This document shows positions 40,016 to 48,557 of a stretch of DNA of 64,000 nucleotides, in pieces (the stretch's first letter is position 1; each line of letters starts with the position of its first letter). Both the position numbers and the translations under genes were made by a program. A model generated the notes under the pieces. It ran no database searches. It saw only the letters and a program-made list of their open reading frames with translations, and was not told the origin of the DNA. This DNA comes from Pseudomonas mangiferae (lineage in GTDB: Bacteria; Pseudomonadota; Gammaproteobacteria; Pseudomonadales; Pseudomonadaceae): the NCBI RefSeq assembly GCF_007109405.1, contig NZ_VJOY01000001.1, forward strand, positions 530,780-594,779. The letters run 5' to 3'.

Positions 40016-40237
40016 TCAGACGATTTCCTGCAGGGAGATATCCGAAATGCCGGTGATGGGCAGCTGTTCCATGATGGCGCTACGGCCCCCCAGGGGGTGT
40101 TCCGGTACCACGAAGCCATGGTGTTCGAACAGCTCGGCCGCGGCGTCCTCCAGGGACAATTGATCCGCATAGGAAAAATGCGTCATCGGCTCGCCATGCA
40201 GCAGATACGAAATAGCGAACGTGGGTTGGTCGGTCAT
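40016..40237 (-). CDS. Small acidic protein of unknown function
   Basis: Protein of 73 residues beginning MTDQPTFAISYLLHGEPMTH, acidic and soluble in appearance, with no cysteine. GAGG lies before the ATG and a good terminator follows, so it is a complete monocistronic gene. No family recognised; I have an impression of similar short proteins in other Pseudomonas, but this is not checked. Confidence 0.65.
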   Translation of the reverse strand: MTDQPTFAISYLLHGEPMTHFSYADQLSLEDAAAELFEHHGFVVPEHPLGGRSAIMEQLPITGISDISLQEIV

Positions 40238-40560
40238 GAGGAAGCCTCTGAAAGGGATACCTGTTCTCAGACCGCGGCGGTAGGGGTTCCGTTTCCCTCT
40301 TGCGTGCCCTCGGGATGCGCTCGTTTATGGATGTTGCCATTGGCTACAAACAAACGATTGGAATAGCGCCGATAGACTGATCGACGCTCATCAAAGCACC
40401 CATGAGTGGGTTGTCATCGGCAAAACTGTCTACGGCTGTCACTTTTAACAGTAATCAGCACGAGCACTCTGGAACTCCCATTTGTATCAGCTTCGAGCCG
40501 ATGCTCACGGTTTATCGTGATGAAACTTCATCCTGAAGTACACCGTATAGGGAGATCATC
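40238..40560. other. AT-richer intergenic stretch upstream of an orphan gene
   Basis: I see no gene here. Base composition is visibly lower in GC than the flanks. GATGAA and TTCATC (40519-40532) form a short inverted repeat, and GGGAG just before 40561 is the ribosome site of the next gene. Promoter function is likely but no clear -35/-10 pair stands out. Confidence 0.5.
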
Positions 40561-41052
40561 ATGCAAACCGCCGCACAATTCGCCGCCACCCTCATCGAGA
40601 CCAACTTCGACTCTGCCGAGATCCAGGCGCTGTTCAAAGCCTCGGAACTGCCAAAAGAGGAATTCCTGCAGAAGCTGGGCTCGCAACTGGTTGAGCATAA
40701 CGGCACGCTGGTCAATGGCCAGGCTTCTGCCAAGGGACTATTCCCGCTTCACAAGGTCATCAATTTCGAAGTGGTGGAATTCGATATCACCGTTACGAAC
40801 CCCAGCAACGGGCGCTACATCGTCGAGGTCGTCAGCAAGATCATGGGTTACAAAGTTGGCGATTCCTTCCTGAGCTTCGATAACGGAACGCTCAGCCGCC
40901 ATGAAACCGTGGGAAATTCCACACTGGGAGCGGAATACGATGTCAAACTTCAACTCAGCGGCGGCTTCAATGTGAGTTTCGAAGCCTCTGTCTGGATCGA
41001 CATCGGTTTCCTGAGTAAAAAAGCGCACTTCGGGCCCAAATGGCTGTTCTGA
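40561..41052 (+). CDS. Orphan protein of unknown function in an AT-richer islet
   Basis: Protein of 163 residues that I do not recognise. It has no signal peptide or membrane helix. The first 60 residues look helical (FAATLIETNFDSAEIQALF), the rest looks beta-rich with alternating hydrophobics (FEVVEFDITVTNPSNGRYIV, VKLQLSGGFNVSFEASVWI). GGGAG lies nine bases before the ATG. Codon use is clearly less GC-biased than in neighbours (many A/T third positions). It lies between tRNA-Leu and the 3' side of tRNA-Cys, a common place for acquired DNA. Acquisition by transfer is an inference; no integrase or att repeat is seen. Confidence 0.6.
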   Translation: MQTAAQFAATLIETNFDSAEIQALFKASELPKEEFLQKLGSQLVEHNGTLVNGQASAKGLFPLHKVINFEVVEFDITVTNPSNGRYIVEVVSKIMGYKVGDSFLSFDNGTLSRHETVGNSTLGAEYDVKLQLSGGFNVSFEASVWIDIGFLSKKAHFGPKWLF

Positions 41053-41255
41053 AAGACATCAAAGACGGCTACTAAGCGAAACGCGTCCAAAAGCCTTTCC
41101 TTACTCTAAGTTGTGTTAGGAAGTTGCTAAAGGATAGAAGCTGGAAGCAGTTCGTACTCTACTTCCGCCGCTGGTCAAACATTGCAGATGAGCAACAAAC
41201 CGCCCCAGTTGTTGGCAGCCCAGGCCAAGGCGCGCGTTGTGTTCAATGCAAAAGA

Positions 41256-41289
41256 AAAAGCCCCGTCGATTTTCATCGACGGGGCTTTT
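41256..41289 (-). terminator. Terminator of the tRNA-Cys gene
   Basis: A 15-base stem: AAAAGCCCCGTCGAT pairs with ATCGACGGGGCTTTT around a four-base loop. A T-rich run follows on the minus strand. It lies just past the tRNA-Cys 3' end. Confidence 0.9.
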
Positions 41290-41294
41290 GAATA

Positions 41295-41368
41295 TGGAGG
41301 CCGATGTCGGAATCGAACCGGCGTACACGGATTTGCAATCCGCTGCATAACCACTCTGCCAACCGGCC
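41295..41368 (-). tRNA. tRNA-Cys (GCA)
   Basis: 74 bases on the minus strand with encoded CCA. Acceptor GGCCGGT pairs with ATCGGCC (one G-T). The anticodon loop TTGCAAA gives GCA, and the T-loop GGTTCGATTCC is intact. Confidence 0.96.
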
Positions 41369-41493
41369 TCATGTCAGCGGCGTGCCGTCTGACGGGGCGG
41401 AATTGTGTACTAGTTTCAACGAGTTGGCAACCCCCCGCTGAGTCGAAATGGACGGCGCACTCCTGATGCGTGAGCCTGGGACGATGAAGCCGC

Positions 41494-42189
41494 TCAGGCC
41501 GAGACCTGGCGGCGCCTGGAGCGTCGGCGCGCCAACAGCCCCGCCGCCAGGTCGAGACTGGCGCAGAACACGAAGTACACCACGGCCACGAACAGGAAGA
41601 TTTCCGTAGGGTGCACCATCACCCGGTTACTGACCTGGGTGGCGACGAAAGACAGCTCGCCCACCCCGATGACGTAGGCCAACGAAGTGTCCTTGATCAG
41701 CGCCACCCATTGGTTGAGAAACGACGGCAACATGATGGGCAGGGCCTGGGGCAGGATGACCAGGCGCAGTACCTGCCCCGGGCGCATGCCCAGGGCCCGC
41801 GCGGCGGCCCACTGCCCTTCCGGCAGGCTGCGGATTCCCGCATGGACCGAATGGGCGAGGTAGGCACCGCCAATCAGCGACAGTGCGCAGACCACCGTGG
41901 CGAGCGCCGGGACGTCCACCTTAAATAAGATGGGCAACAGGAAATACGCCCAGAAGATCAGCATCAGCACCGGAATCGCCCGGAAGAACCCCAAGACCGC
42001 GAGGAGCGGCAAGCGGCGCCGGCCGCGGATCAGGGTAAGAGCAACTCCCAGCCCGAGGCCGATGATCGCCGAGGCGAGCCCCGAGAGCACACTGAGTGCC
42101 AAGGTGAGCGCCGCCCCACCCAGCGGTCCGTCTGGGTAGGCGCCCAGGAGGAAATAGCCGAGGTTGTCCCGGATCACGGTGAAGTCCAT
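41494..42189 (-). CDS. Polar amino-acid ABC transporter permease (second)
   Basis: Inner-membrane permease of 231 residues of the HisM/GlnP family. The EAA loop is visible as GQWAAARALGMRPGQVLRLVILPQALP, where the permease contacts the ATPase. About five membrane helices. Its ATG overlaps the stop of the other permease (TGATG), so the two are translationally coupled and probably form a heterodimeric channel. The ORF is open upstream inside the first permease in another frame; that part is a shadow. No ATPase gene follows. Confidence 0.9.
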   Translation of the reverse strand: MDFTVIRDNLGYFLLGAYPDGPLGGAALTLALSVLSGLASAIIGLGLGVALTLIRGRRRLPLLAVLGFFRAIPVLMLIFWAYFLLPILFKVDVPALATVVCALSLIGGAYLAHSVHAGIRSLPEGQWAAARALGMRPGQVLRLVILPQALPIMLPSFLNQWVALIKDTSLAYVIGVGELSFVATQVSNRVMVHPTEIFLFVAVVYFVFCASLDLAAGLLARRRSRRRQVSA

Positions 42190-42917
42190 CAGATCACCCC
42201 CCGGCGAAAGCGCTTGCGCTGCTGGAGCATCTGCCCGATCACTTCGATGACCGCGATGGTGGCGATATATAGAAGAGTGGCGATGCCGAATGCCTGGAAA
42301 GTCTTGAAGGTCTCGGTCTCCACTTGGCGGGAGGCATAGGACAGCTCGGCCAGCCCGATGGCCATGGCCAGGGACGAGTTCTTCAGCGCGTTCATATACT
42401 GGCCCAGCAAGGGCGGCAAGGCGGTGCGCAAGGCCTGGGGCAGGATCACGTAGCGCCAGACCTGCGCCGGCTTCAGGCCGAGTGCAAGGCCGGCGGCCCG
42501 CTGCTCGTCGCGGACGGACGCGACACCGGCGCGAAACTCCTCGGCGATGAAGGCACTGGTGTAAAGGGTGAGCCCCCATAGCCCCGCGATGAACTCGAAA
42601 CTGGGCCACTCCAGATGGGCCGGGCCGAGCGCCACCTCATGGGGCATGTTCAGCCAGGCCACCAAGTCCTCCGGCAACAGCGAGGTTACGCCGAAGTACC
42701 AGAAGAACAACTGGATCAACAGGGGTGTGGTGCGGAACACCATCAAGTAGGCCCGGGCAGGCCAGGACCAGAGGCGCCGCGGTGACAACCGCGCGAGACA
42801 CAGTGGAAACCCCAGGGCCGTGGAAAACAGGCACGCCAGCGCTGAGAGGACCAGGGTGAGCAGGAAACCATCGAGAAGCCAGGTCAGATATTGCGGTGCG
42901 AGCAGTTCGCCGAACAT
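42189..42917 (-). CDS. Polar amino-acid ABC transporter permease (first)
   Basis: Inner-membrane permease of 242 residues of the HisQ/GltJ type. It shows the family signature RTTPLLIQLFFWYFG and the EAA loop EQRAAGLALGLKPAQVWRYV. Five membrane helices are plausible. It lies 74 bases after the binding-protein gene on the same strand, with a terminator-like hairpin between them, so less permease than binding protein is expected. Confidence 0.92.
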   Translation of the reverse strand: MFGELLAPQYLTWLLDGFLLTLVLSALACLFSTALGFPLCLARLSPRRLWSWPARAYLMVFRTTPLLIQLFFWYFGVTSLLPEDLVAWLNMPHEVALGPAHLEWPSFEFIAGLWGLTLYTSAFIAEEFRAGVASVRDEQRAAGLALGLKPAQVWRYVILPQALRTALPPLLGQYMNALKNSSLAMAIGLAELSYASRQVETETFKTFQAFGIATLLYIATIAVIEVIGQMLQQRKRFRRGVI

Positions 42918-42946
42918 GCGCGAAATTTCCCAGAGAAAACCAAAAA

Positions 42947-42974
42947 GGCCCGCATCGAGTCATCGAAGCGGGCC
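42947..42974 (-). terminator. Hairpin between binding protein and permease genes
   Basis: GGCCCGC and GCGGGCC pair across a 14-base loop. On the minus strand T5 follows. It lies 18 bases after the binding-protein stop. Such partial terminators in ABC operons lower permease expression relative to the binding protein. Confidence 0.7.
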
Positions 42975-42991
42975 CCGCGACAGGCAGTCTG

Positions 42992-43798
42992 TCAGCTCTT
43001 GTCGCCGATCTTGTACAGGCGCTCCAGCGGCGTCTTGGTCTGGGGGCCGAACCAGCTGTCGTAGATTTTCTGCGCCTGGCCGTTGGCCTCCAGCTCCAGC
43101 AGAGTCTTGTCGACGAACTCGGTGAGCGCCGTTTCGCCCTTGGGAATCCCGACCCCGATCAGGTCGTTGGAGATGGTGAAAGGCGGAACCTCGTACTTGT
43201 CGCGGTCCGGCACGTTGGCCAACAGACCGATCAGCTTCGGCCCGTCCTGGGTAATCGCCTGGACATTGCCGTTGCGCAGGGCAGTGAACGCAAAAGGCGT
43301 ATCGTCGTAGGCCACCACTTTCGCACCCGGGAATTTCTTGCGCAGCACGCCTTCGTTGACGGTCCCCTTGTCGACACCCACGCGCCAGCCATTGAGGTCC
43401 TCCTGGGACTTCAAGGTGCCTTTCTTGACGATGAACTGCTGACCCGAGGCGAAGTACGGGATGCTGAAGTTCACCTGCTCGGCGCGCTCCGGCGTGATGG
43501 TGAAGTTGGCCAGCACCAGGTCGACCTTGTTGGCCACCAGCAGCGGCACACGGTTGGCCGGGTTGGTGGGCTGCAGCTGCAGCTTCACGCCGAGCTTGTC
43601 GGCCAGTGCCTTGGCATAGTCCACATCCAGACCTTCGATCTGCTTGCTCTGGGGATCGACGAAACCGAACGGCGGGTTGCTATCGAATGCGGCCACCCGC
43701 AGAACGCCCGCCTTCTTGATATCTTCCAGGCGGTCGGCATGAGCCAGACCCGACACGACAGCGAGTGCAAGAGCGGTAAGAGCAGTCAGCTTTTTCAT
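42992..43798 (-). CDS. Periplasmic amino-acid-binding protein of an ABC importer
   Basis: Exported solute-binding protein of 268 residues, family 3 (polar amino acids). The signal peptide is MKKLTALTALALAVVSGLAHA. The mature protein begins DRLEDIKKAGVLRVAAFDSNPPFGFVD split by the ligand strand, and has GLDVDYAKALADKLG, the usual signature. DLVLANFTITPERAEQV matches the conserved Thr-x-x-x-Arg region. ATG 43798 follows GGAAG; an ATG at 43813 is possible. First gene of the importer operon. Ligand unknown. Confidence 0.93.
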   Translation of the reverse strand: MKKLTALTALALAVVSGLAHADRLEDIKKAGVLRVAAFDSNPPFGFVDPQSKQIEGLDVDYAKALADKLGVKLQLQPTNPANRVPLLVANKVDLVLANFTITPERAEQVNFSIPYFASGQQFIVKKGTLKSQEDLNGWRVGVDKGTVNEGVLRKKFPGAKVVAYDDTPFAFTALRNGNVQAITQDGPKLIGLLANVPDRDKYEVPPFTISNDLIGVGIPKGETALTEFVDKTLLELEANGQAQKIYDSWFGPQTKTPLERLYKIGDKS

Positions 43799-44100
43799 GG
43801 TCTTCCAATTCATGAAGGAGGCGCCGTCGGTGCGGTTCACGCGACGTCACGTCTCGCTTGGAGGAATGGCTGCAGGTTCGGTGAAACCCTCGCCGTAGAG
43901 AGGAAGGATGGCTTCCTTGAGGTGAAATTCTGGCAAATCGGAGCGACGTTTTAGAAGGAACGAATTCAGCTAGCTCATGCTTTAACGATCTAAAAAAATA
44001 TTACAAATCGCCTCATAGCATAAAGCATCATCGTAAATTCTTTGTGTATCACGTTACCTCCAGGCAAACAGGTGCGAGGCAACGGATAGCTTGCAGCACG
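43799..44100. other. AT-richer intergenic region before the importer operon
   Basis: No gene seen. ATGCTTTA (43977-43984) and TAAAGCAT (44021-44028) are inverted repeats separated by 36 bases of A/T-rich sequence. The importer promoter probably lies here. Confidence 0.45.
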
Positions 44101-44736
44101 TCATGGCTGCAGGCGCGAGATGGCCCAGGAAGCTCCCGACCAGCGATAGAGCAGCCTCTCATGCAACCGCTCGCGGCCATTGGCCCAGAATTCCACTTCG
44201 TCGGCGATGAGTTCGTAGCCGGTGTAAGTGGCGGGTTTGTCGAGAGGCGCCATCTGGGCGAAGCCCCGGGCGACGCTTCGCAGGCGCTCGACATCCATGA
44301 GCGGTTGGCTTTGCCGCGAGGCGGTGGACATGGCGTGGGTGAATAACGGCCGGGCGCTCCACAGCTGGCGCGCGGTCTCGTCCGGCAGGCGGTCGATGCG
44401 CCCCCGGATGGCGATCTGTTCGCTGGTCTCGCGCCAGTAGAGCAGCGCCGCCGCGCAAGGGTTGGCCGCCAGTTCCCTGCCCTTCCGGCTGGTGGAGTGG
44501 GTCGCGAAAATGATGCCGCGGTCGGATACCTCGGAAATCACCATGGTCCGTACCGACGGCTGCCCCGTCTCGCTGGCGGTCGCGAGGGTCATGGCCAACG
44601 GTTCCCTGACGCCCACCCGCATGGCGCGCTTGACCCTGGATGCCAGCAGAGGAATCGGGTCCTCGGGAGGATCGAGGTACTCGGGGAAATCGACCGTCAA
44701 GTCTCCGCTCAACGCCTCGAAGGGGGGAATGGTCAT
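44101..44736 (-). CDS. PhzG-like FMN-dependent oxidase
   Basis: Protein of 211 residues of the pyridoxamine-5'-phosphate-oxidase fold. It resembles PhzG of phenazine synthesis more than PdxH: GVREPLAMTLATASETGQPSVRT split, then THSTSRKGRELAANPCAAALLYW and GRERLHERLLY, ending ISRLQP. PhzG oxidises early tricyclic phenazine intermediates using FMN. ATG 44736 gives a normal PhzG length; an upstream extension has no homologous look. It lies 418 bases downstream of the BVMO-PhzA/B fusion on the same strand, so a separate promoter is possible. Similarity is by memory; a divergent PdxH cannot be fully excluded. Confidence 0.8.
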   Translation of the reverse strand: MTIPPFEALSGDLTVDFPEYLDPPEDPIPLLASRVKRAMRVGVREPLAMTLATASETGQPSVRTMVISEVSDRGIIFATHSTSRKGRELAANPCAAALLYWRETSEQIAIRGRIDRLPDETARQLWSARPLFTHAMSTASRQSQPLMDVERLRSVARGFAQMAPLDKPATYTGYELIADEVEFWANGRERLHERLLYRWSGASWAISRLQP

Positions 44737-45154
44737 GGCATCGTTTTCCTGAACGGGCGAGGTGACGGCCGCCGGGTCCTGTAGCGGCCTCGCGTGCGTC
44801 TGACACTGTGTACGGAGCTGTTTGGAAAGGCTCTGGGCGTATTCCAGGCGAGGCTTCCGCGGACATCCACCCTGCCCGGCAACCACGGGACGCCGGCCTA
44901 AAAAGAAGATCAGGCCACCAGCCGTTTTGGCATGACTGCCGAAACAGTGATCGCCGACCTCACCTCACGGGCCCACCTGAATGCTGCCCGTCCACCTAAG
45001 ACCAAACGAGGGACGCCGCGAAGTGGCTCGCTCGCCTGACAGCCACATTTCAAGTTCACATCACCCGGACGCCTGGCCGCCGACTGATTCCGGAACCAAC
45101 GAGCCATGCCACCCGGTTTTCGAGCGACATGGTCCAGGCACAAGTAATCGACGA
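44737..45154. other. Intergenic stretch between the PhzG-like gene and the BVMO fusion gene
   Basis: Nothing convincing is encoded in these 418 bases. One CCTGACA element occurs on the plus strand near 45035 but no CGTC follows at 16 bases, so I do not call a promoter. Confidence 0.5.
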
Positions 45155-47284
45155 TTACTCGGCCAACGCCGGCGTGTCATGCCGCTTGGGAATGCCCTCA
45201 CGACGGATGACCGGAACAGGGATGCGCAATGCTCGCATCTGTTCCGTCGGGTTCATGAACTCCCGGGCGCGGGCGATCAGGCCGTCCTTCATCTCGAAAG
45301 AGAAGATGAAGTGATTGTGATAGTCGCCGACCGGGTAGCCGGGGAAATGGATCTCGCCCCGTCCCTCACACTCCACCCAGAAGATGTTCGGGTCCTGGCC
45401 GGGATGGATGCGGATGTTGTACCACTTCCAGTCGGGCAGGCACTTCAACGACCACGCAGCGTGTTCCGCCATGCTCTGGTGCCCGTGGATCTTGATCGGC
45501 TTGCCGGTTTCGGTCGTCCACAACCCACAGATGCCGTCGGGCTGGAACAGGTGGTGCCGGGTCAGTCGGTCCTGCCCGAGGCTGTGCATGTAGCGCTCCA
45601 CCGTGGCGTAGTTGCGCTGGCGCAGCGCCTCGTCATCAGTCGCATCCGCCTTGGACTGCACGAGCGTCAGCGACGGGCTCCCTGCTTGGGTGAAGCCGGG
45701 GAAACCATGGGTCCGTTCGTGATCGAGGATCGACAGGTATTCCTTCAGCCCGCCGAAATAGAACAGCACGCGCGGCTGGTTGCTGTGGACGTTGGTGCCG
45801 AAGATCCAGGACTTCACCTGGGCGAAGACCGTGTAGTTGGCCATCTGGCTGCACTGCTCCGACCAGGTCGACAGCGCTTCGGGCGTCGCCTCGATGGCCG
45901 CGCCCGGCCTGTCCTCGGCCCAGCGGATCGCATCGCCGATGAAGTTGACTTCCGCCTCGATACCGGCCGCCAGGTTGGAGAAGATGCCCTGCGGCCCCAG
46001 GACCGTGAAGAGGTTGGGGAACCCCGGCGTGGACAGGCCCAGGTAGGCCGCGGGGTGCTCGCCCCAGGTATCCAGAAGGGTGCGGCCGTTCCGACCGATC
46101 ACATTGAAGTCGCGGTAGGCGCCTTCGACCGCCTCGAAGCCGGTGGCGAGGATCAGGATGTCGATCTCGTGCTCGACCCCATCAGCCGTGAGGATGCCGT
46201 TCTCGGTAACCCGTACGATTGGCGTTTCCTGGATGCTCACCAGCTTGACGTTGGGCTGGTTGAAGGCCTCGTAGTAGCCATCCACCGACACCGGTCGCTT
46301 GGCATAGGGCTCCGAAGGCGTGAGCCGGCGCGCCGTCTCCGGGTCACGGACGATCTGCTTGATCTTCCCGACGATGAACTCGCACGCCGCGCGGTTGGAA
46401 TCCGGGTTGATCACCAGGTCGCCGAAGGTCCCGAACATGAAGCCGAAACCACCGCCCTCGTTCCAGGCGTGCTCGAAGACGGCCTTGCGCTCCTCCGGGC
46501 TGGCCTCGGCTGCGCTGGTGGCCGGTTCCTCGAAACCACAGGCCAGGCGGGTCTTGCGCCATTCGCGGAAATTCTCATCGAAGTGGGAGAGGAAGCTGTC
46601 CACCTCGGTATCGGTGTGGCGGCGTTGCCCAGCCGGCACCACGTACTGGGCGGAACGCTGGAACACCGTCAGGTGGGAGGCTACCTTGCTGGCGGCCACG
46701 GCTACCTGAGTCCCGGTGGAGCCGGTGCCCAGGAGCCCGACCCGCAGGCCATCGATCCTCAGGCCCTCCGGCCAACGCGCCGTATGGACGACACGGCCCT
46801 TGAAGTCGTCCAACCCTTCGATTTTCGGCGCCACGGGTTTCGACAGAACGCCGACCCCATTCACCAGGTAGCGACAGGTCACCACATCCCCGTGGCTGGT
46901 CTTCACCCGCCAGAGGTTGTCCGCCTCGTCGTAGGTCGCCTCGCGGGCCTCCACCTCGAAGCGGTACAGGCGGGAGAGATCGTTGCGACTGGCCACGTTC
47001 TCCAGGTAGTCGCGAATCTGCGCGCCGGTCTGGTAGCGGGCATGCATGTCCCAGCCCGGCGACGCCTCGCGGTCGAAGGAGTAGCGGTAGACGAAGCTGT
47101 CGGTATCGGCCTGGACACCGGGGTAACGGTTCCAGTACCAGGTACCGCCGACGCTGCGGGCCTTTTCCAGACCCAGTACCTTGAGACCCAGCTCGTTGCC
47201 GAGCTTGTGGGTGGCGTAGAGGCCGGAAAGTCCGGCGCCAATGACGATCGCATCGAATTGGGCAATAGAAGACCGCTTAGTCAT
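45155..47284 (-). CDS. Baeyer-Villiger monooxygenase fused to a PhzA/PhzB-like domain
   Basis: Two-domain enzyme of 709 residues. Residues 1 to about 540 are a flavin monooxygenase: FAD motif GAGLSG (16-21), the Baeyer-Villiger fingerprint FKGRVVHTARWP (161-172) and the NADPH motif GTGSTG (186-191). Such enzymes insert oxygen next to a ketone. Residues about 550-709 match PhzA/PhzB, the NTF2-fold proteins that condense two aminoketones in phenazine synthesis (GQDRLTRHHLF, WSLKCLPDWKWYN, REFMN, IPVPVIRREGIP). The PhzA/B active-site residues I remember (R41, H73, S77, Y120, E140) map with identical spacing to R576, H608, S612, Y655, E675. AGGAG precedes the ATG. It follows the PhzS-like gene by 59 bases. 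Confidence 0.9.
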   Translation of the reverse strand: MTKRSSIAQFDAIVIGAGLSGLYATHKLGNELGLKVLGLEKARSVGGTWYWNRYPGVQADTDSFVYRYSFDREASPGWDMHARYQTGAQIRDYLENVASRNDLSRLYRFEVEAREATYDEADNLWRVKTSHGDVVTCRYLVNGVGVLSKPVAPKIEGLDDFKGRVVHTARWPEGLRIDGLRVGLLGTGSTGTQVAVAASKVASHLTVFQRSAQYVVPAGQRRHTDTEVDSFLSHFDENFREWRKTRLACGFEEPATSAAEASPEERKAVFEHAWNEGGGFGFMFGTFGDLVINPDSNRAACEFIVGKIKQIVRDPETARRLTPSEPYAKRPVSVDGYYEAFNQPNVKLVSIQETPIVRVTENGILTADGVEHEIDILILATGFEAVEGAYRDFNVIGRNGRTLLDTWGEHPAAYLGLSTPGFPNLFTVLGPQGIFSNLAAGIEAEVNFIGDAIRWAEDRPGAAIEATPEALSTWSEQCSQMANYTVFAQVKSWIFGTNVHSNQPRVLFYFGGLKEYLSILDHERTHGFPGFTQAGSPSLTLVQSKADATDDEALRQRNYATVERYMHSLGQDRLTRHHLFQPDGICGLWTTETGKPIKIHGHQSMAEHAAWSLKCLPDWKWYNIRIHPGQDPNIFWVECEGRGEIHFPGYPVGDYHNHFIFSFEMKDGLIARAREFMNPTEQMRALRIPVPVIRREGIPKRHDTPALAE

Positions 47285-47343
47285 CGAAGACGCTCCTGTA
47301 CGGTGTAGTTCTTGTTTGGGTGCTTGCCAGCGACGCGACAGGT

Positions 47344-48531
47344 TCAGCCCGGGCGGGTGACTGCCGTTTTTGCCTTGTAGCTGTCCGCGGTGGAGATGAG
47401 CTCCTGGATCCGCTCGTTCTTCTGCAGCGCGTGGCTGGCCTGCTCACGGACGTTCATTTCGCGGTTCGCCAGGACGATTTTTGAAACTGCCGGAATCCGC
47501 AGGCGCTCGTAGTCGGCGATGGCGGCATCCAGGTCGGGCGCCTCGCATACCCGGGTGGCCAGGGTTTCGGCATCGACGATGGCCTGGGTGGCCCCGTTGG
47601 CGCCGATCGGGAACATGGGATGCGCCGCATCGCCGAGCAGTACGCAGCGGTCGCGGCTCCAGCTGTCGATGGGTTGCCGGTCCGCCAGGTCGGTCCGCAT
47701 GAGTCCCTGGCTGTGGGTCACCAGGGCGCTGAGATCGAGCCAGTCGAAATGCCAGTCCCTGATGATGCCCAGCAGGAAGTCGGTGGTCTGGGTGGGGTTC
47801 GAATTATCGACGGGCCCGCCGCGGGAGGACGGCACCAGCATGACCCAGTTGACCAGGCTTTCGCCGCGCTGGTCGTGGGCATGGGAGACCGGATAGGCGA
47901 TGAGGCGTACACCGGTGCCGTCGTTGGCGATGATCATGGTGCGTCCATCCAGCAGCCGCGGCACGGGCGTGATGCCCCGCCACAACACCATGTCCCCAGA
48001 GTTCAGGTCCATGGCCTCCGGGAACAACGCCCGGCGCACCACCGAATGGAGACCATCGGCCCCCACCAGCAACCCGTCCGTGGGTTGCCCGGAAGCGGGG
48101 TCCCTGGGAGCGATCCGGTCGAGCTGCTCGGGTGCGAGTTCCGTGCCGAAGTGGAAAGTGGCGCTGGATTCCACGGAGGAATGGATCAGGTCGAGCAGGT
48201 CGGAACGGCGGATCGAGAATTGCGGCGTGTCGAAGCCGGCATCGATCCCGCGCGCTTCTTCGAACAGCACGGCTCCCAGATGATCCACGTAGCGATGGGC
48301 ACGGGTGCGAATCCCGGTCTCGTCGAGCTTCTTCTCGAGCCCCAGGCGATACAGGACCGCAACCGCGGCGGGCTGGATGTTCAGCCCGAAACCATCCCCG
48401 GACAGCTGCGGACGTCGCTCATAGACCTCGCACGCCATCCCGCGCCGGGACAGCGCAGCCGCCAGTGTCACGCCCCCGATGCCCGCTCCCACGATTACTG
48501 TCTTGGTCGAATCCTGCTGTGTTGCCGGCAT
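47344..48531 (-). CDS. PhzS-like FAD-dependent monooxygenase
   Basis: Flavoprotein hydroxylase of 395 residues (group A). FAD motif VIVGAGIGGVTLAAAL is at the start, DG motif VGADGLHSVVRRALFP in the middle, and GDAAHPMFPIGANGATQA near residue 300. GFGLNIQPAAVAVLYRLGL and the C-terminal KIVLANREMN are close to PhzS, which hydroxylates phenazine or 5-methylphenazine carboxylate. ATG 48531 is chosen because GAGG lies nine bases upstream; ATG 48546 is an alternative. It lies 26 bases after the sigma factor gene, so the two are co-transcribed. The substrate is inferred only. Confidence 0.88.
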   Translation of the reverse strand: MPATQQDSTKTVIVGAGIGGVTLAAALSRRGMACEVYERRPQLSGDGFGLNIQPAAVAVLYRLGLEKKLDETGIRTRAHRYVDHLGAVLFEEARGIDAGFDTPQFSIRRSDLLDLIHSSVESSATFHFGTELAPEQLDRIAPRDPASGQPTDGLLVGADGLHSVVRRALFPEAMDLNSGDMVLWRGITPVPRLLDGRTMIIANDGTGVRLIAYPVSHAHDQRGESLVNWVMLVPSSRGGPVDNSNPTQTTDFLLGIIRDWHFDWLDLSALVTHSQGLMRTDLADRQPIDSWSRDRCVLLGDAAHPMFPIGANGATQAIVDAETLATRVCEAPDLDAAIADYERLRIPAVSKIVLANREMNVREQASHALQKNERIQELISTADSYKAKTAVTRPG

Positions 48532-48557
48532 AACGAATGCCCTCATTCAGTCCATGT

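Noticed and set aside
39783..41368. Attachment-site repeats of the tRNA-Leu or tRNA-Cys 3' ends
   Set aside because: I looked for copies of the T-arm and acceptor sequence in the flanks and saw none.
45034..45065. A third CCTGACA element before the PhzG-like gene
   Set aside because: It points away from that gene and lacks CGTC at 16 bases.
44981..47308. A 775-codon plus-strand frame over the BVMO fusion gene
   Set aside because: It is the antisense shadow of a gene with clear catalytic motifs; its composition is unlike a protein.
47344..48531. PhzS-like monooxygenase considered as PqsH or PqsL, which would finish quinolone tailoring
   Set aside because: The GLNIQPAAV and KIVLANRE stretches fit PhzS far better than PqsH, and it sits in another operon.
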